NCBI GenBank assembly: GCA_016194625.1
Contig: JACQBB010000194.1
Span: 1-6,963 of the forward strand
DNA from: Elusimicrobiota bacterium
Lineage (GTDB): Bacteria; Elusimicrobiota; Elusimicrobia; UBA1565; UBA9628
Reading direction: 5' to 3'
DNA length: 6,963 bases
A model generated the notes under the pieces. It was not told the DNA's origin. It searched no databases and saw only the letters and a list, made by a program, of their open reading frames with translations. Below, in pieces: positions 6,345 to 6,963 of this stretch (position 1 is its first letter; each line of letters opens with the position of its first letter). The position numbers were made by a program, and so were the translations under genes.

Positions 6345-6569
6345 TCAGACCGTCGCCGTCACCTCGGCCTTCGGGGCGATGCGCCGATGGGGGGGTGGAA
6401 GGTCTTTCGCGTCGCGGCGGACTTCCAGGTACAGCTGGAGGGCGGCTTGGAGGTCCTTCTTCGCGGACGCTTCCGTCTTCCCGGCGCCGTAAACGCCCTT
6501 CACCCCCGGGATGCGGGCCCAAAAGCCTCCCGGCTGCTTGACGATGACGGCGCGGTAGCGGAAAGTCAT
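6345..6569 (-). CDS. hicB: HicB-type antitoxin, short form
   Basis: From ATG 6569-6567 this encodes 74 residues: 'MTFRYRAVIVKQPGGFWARI', 'PGVKGVYGAGKTEASAKKDL', 'QAALQLYLEV', ending 'LPPPHRRIAPKAEVTATV'. This is the HicB fold pattern: two strands, a Gly-x-Gly-x-Thr turn, a helix starting at the 'EASAKKDL' segment, then the 'LPxP' strand near the C-terminus. No C-terminal DNA-binding domain is present, as in many short HicBs. HicB binds and neutralises the HicA mRNA interferase, and the next gene downstream is a cut-down hicA. An ATG two codons upstream (6575) would add Met-Gly. I prefer 6569 because a TATACA box (6580-6575) overlaps the upstream ATG and would place transcription start at about 6569. 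No Shine-Dalgarno is visible for either. It looks intact and could be an orphan antitoxin. Confidence 0.82.
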   Translation of the reverse strand: MTFRYRAVIVKQPGGFWARIPGVKGVYGAGKTEASAKKDLQAALQLYLEVRRDAKDLPPPHRRIAPKAEVTATV

Positions 6570-6574
6570 CCCCA

Positions 6575-6580
6575 TGTATA
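6575..6580 (-). promoter_or_regulatory. Putative -10 box of the hicBA promoter, leaderless
   Basis: TATACA on the - strand (6580-6575) lies 5 bases before ATG 6569, so the expected transcript would start at or next to the start codon. No convincing -35 is visible at 16-18 bases; that position falls in the inverted repeat at 6595-6613. The second TATAC box ahead of the hydrolase-like remnant makes chance less likely. Confidence 0.4.
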
Positions 6581-6594
6581 CGATGAGGGTAGCA

Positions 6595-6613
6595 GGAAAG
6601 TTCCGCCCTTTCC
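6595..6613. repeat. Inverted repeat upstream of hicB, candidate operator
   Basis: GGAAAG (6595-6600) and CTTTCC (6608-6613) form a perfect 6-base inverted repeat around a 7-base spacer. It lies where the -35 of the hicB promoter should be and 2 bases past the stop of the neighbouring membrane-protein gene. Autoregulation by the HicBA complex at such a site is known for the family, but this short HicB has no DNA-binding domain of its own. A weak terminator hairpin without a T tract is the alternative. Confidence 0.3.
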
Positions 6614-6615
6614 AG

Positions 6616-6963
6616 TCAGGACGGGCGCCCGGGCTCGGCCCGGAAGGCGGCCAGCGCGTTGAGCACGGCCGCGTGCAGAGCCGCGCCGGCGTAGGCGTAA
6701 GTCATCATCCGGATCAGCGCCCGCGCCGCGCCGTCGGCCAGGAGGGGGGCGGGCAGGAGATGGACGCGGGCCACGGACAGGGCCAGGGTCCCGGCGAAGG
6801 CCAGGGCGATGAACAGGGCGTGGAGCGCGGGGGAGCGGCCGCGCTGGCGCCAGCCCAGCAGGAGAAGGACGCCGGGCATGACCAGGCCGCCGATGACGCG
6901 CAGGACGCCCAGGCCGTTGCCCAGCAGGCGCAGAGGCAGCCACAGGGCCAGCAGCAGCGCGAC
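6616..6963 (-). CDS. Membrane protein of unknown function, C-terminal part only
   Basis: On the - strand a frame is open from the right edge (6963) to TGA 6618-6616, giving 115 residues. It continues past the edge, so the true start is outside. The ATG at 6879 is probably internal, because the 28 residues before it are just as hydrophobic. Three or four membrane segments are visible: 'VALLLALWLPLRLLGNGLGV', a Leu-rich stretch 'VIGGLVMPGVLLLLGW', 'LFIALAFAGTLALSVARV' and 'MMTYAYAGAALHAAVLNALA', with short Arg-rich loops. I do not recognise a family. Codon use is the same very GC-rich style as the large operon, unlike the hicBA region, so it is likely a resident gene. It is oriented with hicBA, its stop 47 bases before the hicB start. 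Confidence 0.62.
   Translation of the reverse strand, partial: VALLLALWLPLRLLGNGLGVLRVIGGLVMPGVLLLLGWRQRGRSPALHALFIALAFAGTLALSVARVHLLPAPLLADGAARALIRMMTYAYAGAALHAAVLNALAAFRAEPGRPS

Noticed and set aside
6195..6662. 155-codon + strand open frame over the hicBA region
   Set aside because: It is antisense to the HicB frame, which has a clear family pattern. The + product is Arg/Gly-rich with no recognisable domain.

Overview
The window looks like chromosome from a high-GC Gram-negative (diderm) bacterium. Codon third positions are overwhelmingly G or C, and the main genes encode an inner-membrane proton channel, a periplasm-spanning energy transducer and an OmpA-like envelope protein, which only make sense in a cell with an outer membrane. 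Nothing here fixes the phylum. A TPR / ExbB / ExbD / ExbD / TonB / OmpA-like gene order is compatible with high-GC Elusimicrobiota or with myxobacteria-type deltaproteobacteria, but that is a guess from gene order and style, not evidence.

Positions 2-5734 (+ strand) hold one tightly packed operon-like run of six genes, with gaps or overlaps of 9, 23, -1, 18 and 2 bases. The first is a very long TPR-repeat protein, cut at its 5' end by the window edge, with a Lys/Ala/Pro-rich tail. It is followed by an ExbB/TolQ/MotA-family channel subunit, two consecutive ExbD/TolR subunits, a TonB-type transducer whose linker looks more like TolA, and a secreted protein with a probable FlgD-like Ig segment and a degenerate OmpA-like C-terminus. 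Together they read as a proton-motive-force-powered trans-envelope machine. ExbB and the two ExbDs would form the motor, TonB/TolA would carry force across the periplasm, and the TPR and OmpA-like proteins would be partners or scaffolds. A probable intrinsic terminator (5790-5819) closes the run.

Positions 5838-6575 (- strand) look like decaying accessory DNA. A short HicB-type antitoxin gene is intact. It is followed after 1 base by a hicA toxin reading frame that stops after 36 codons, and then by a membrane-hydrolase-like gene that keeps its recognisable N- and C-terminal segments but in two different frames, with the middle missing. Both the hicB-like gene and the hydrolase-like remnant have a TATAC(A/T) box 5-7 bases before an ATG and no Shine-Dalgarno, which suggests leaderless transcripts.

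Positions 6616-6963 (- strand) carry the C-terminal part of a hydrophobic membrane protein of unknown function that runs off the right edge. No tRNA, rRNA, CRISPR array or insertion sequence was recognised.
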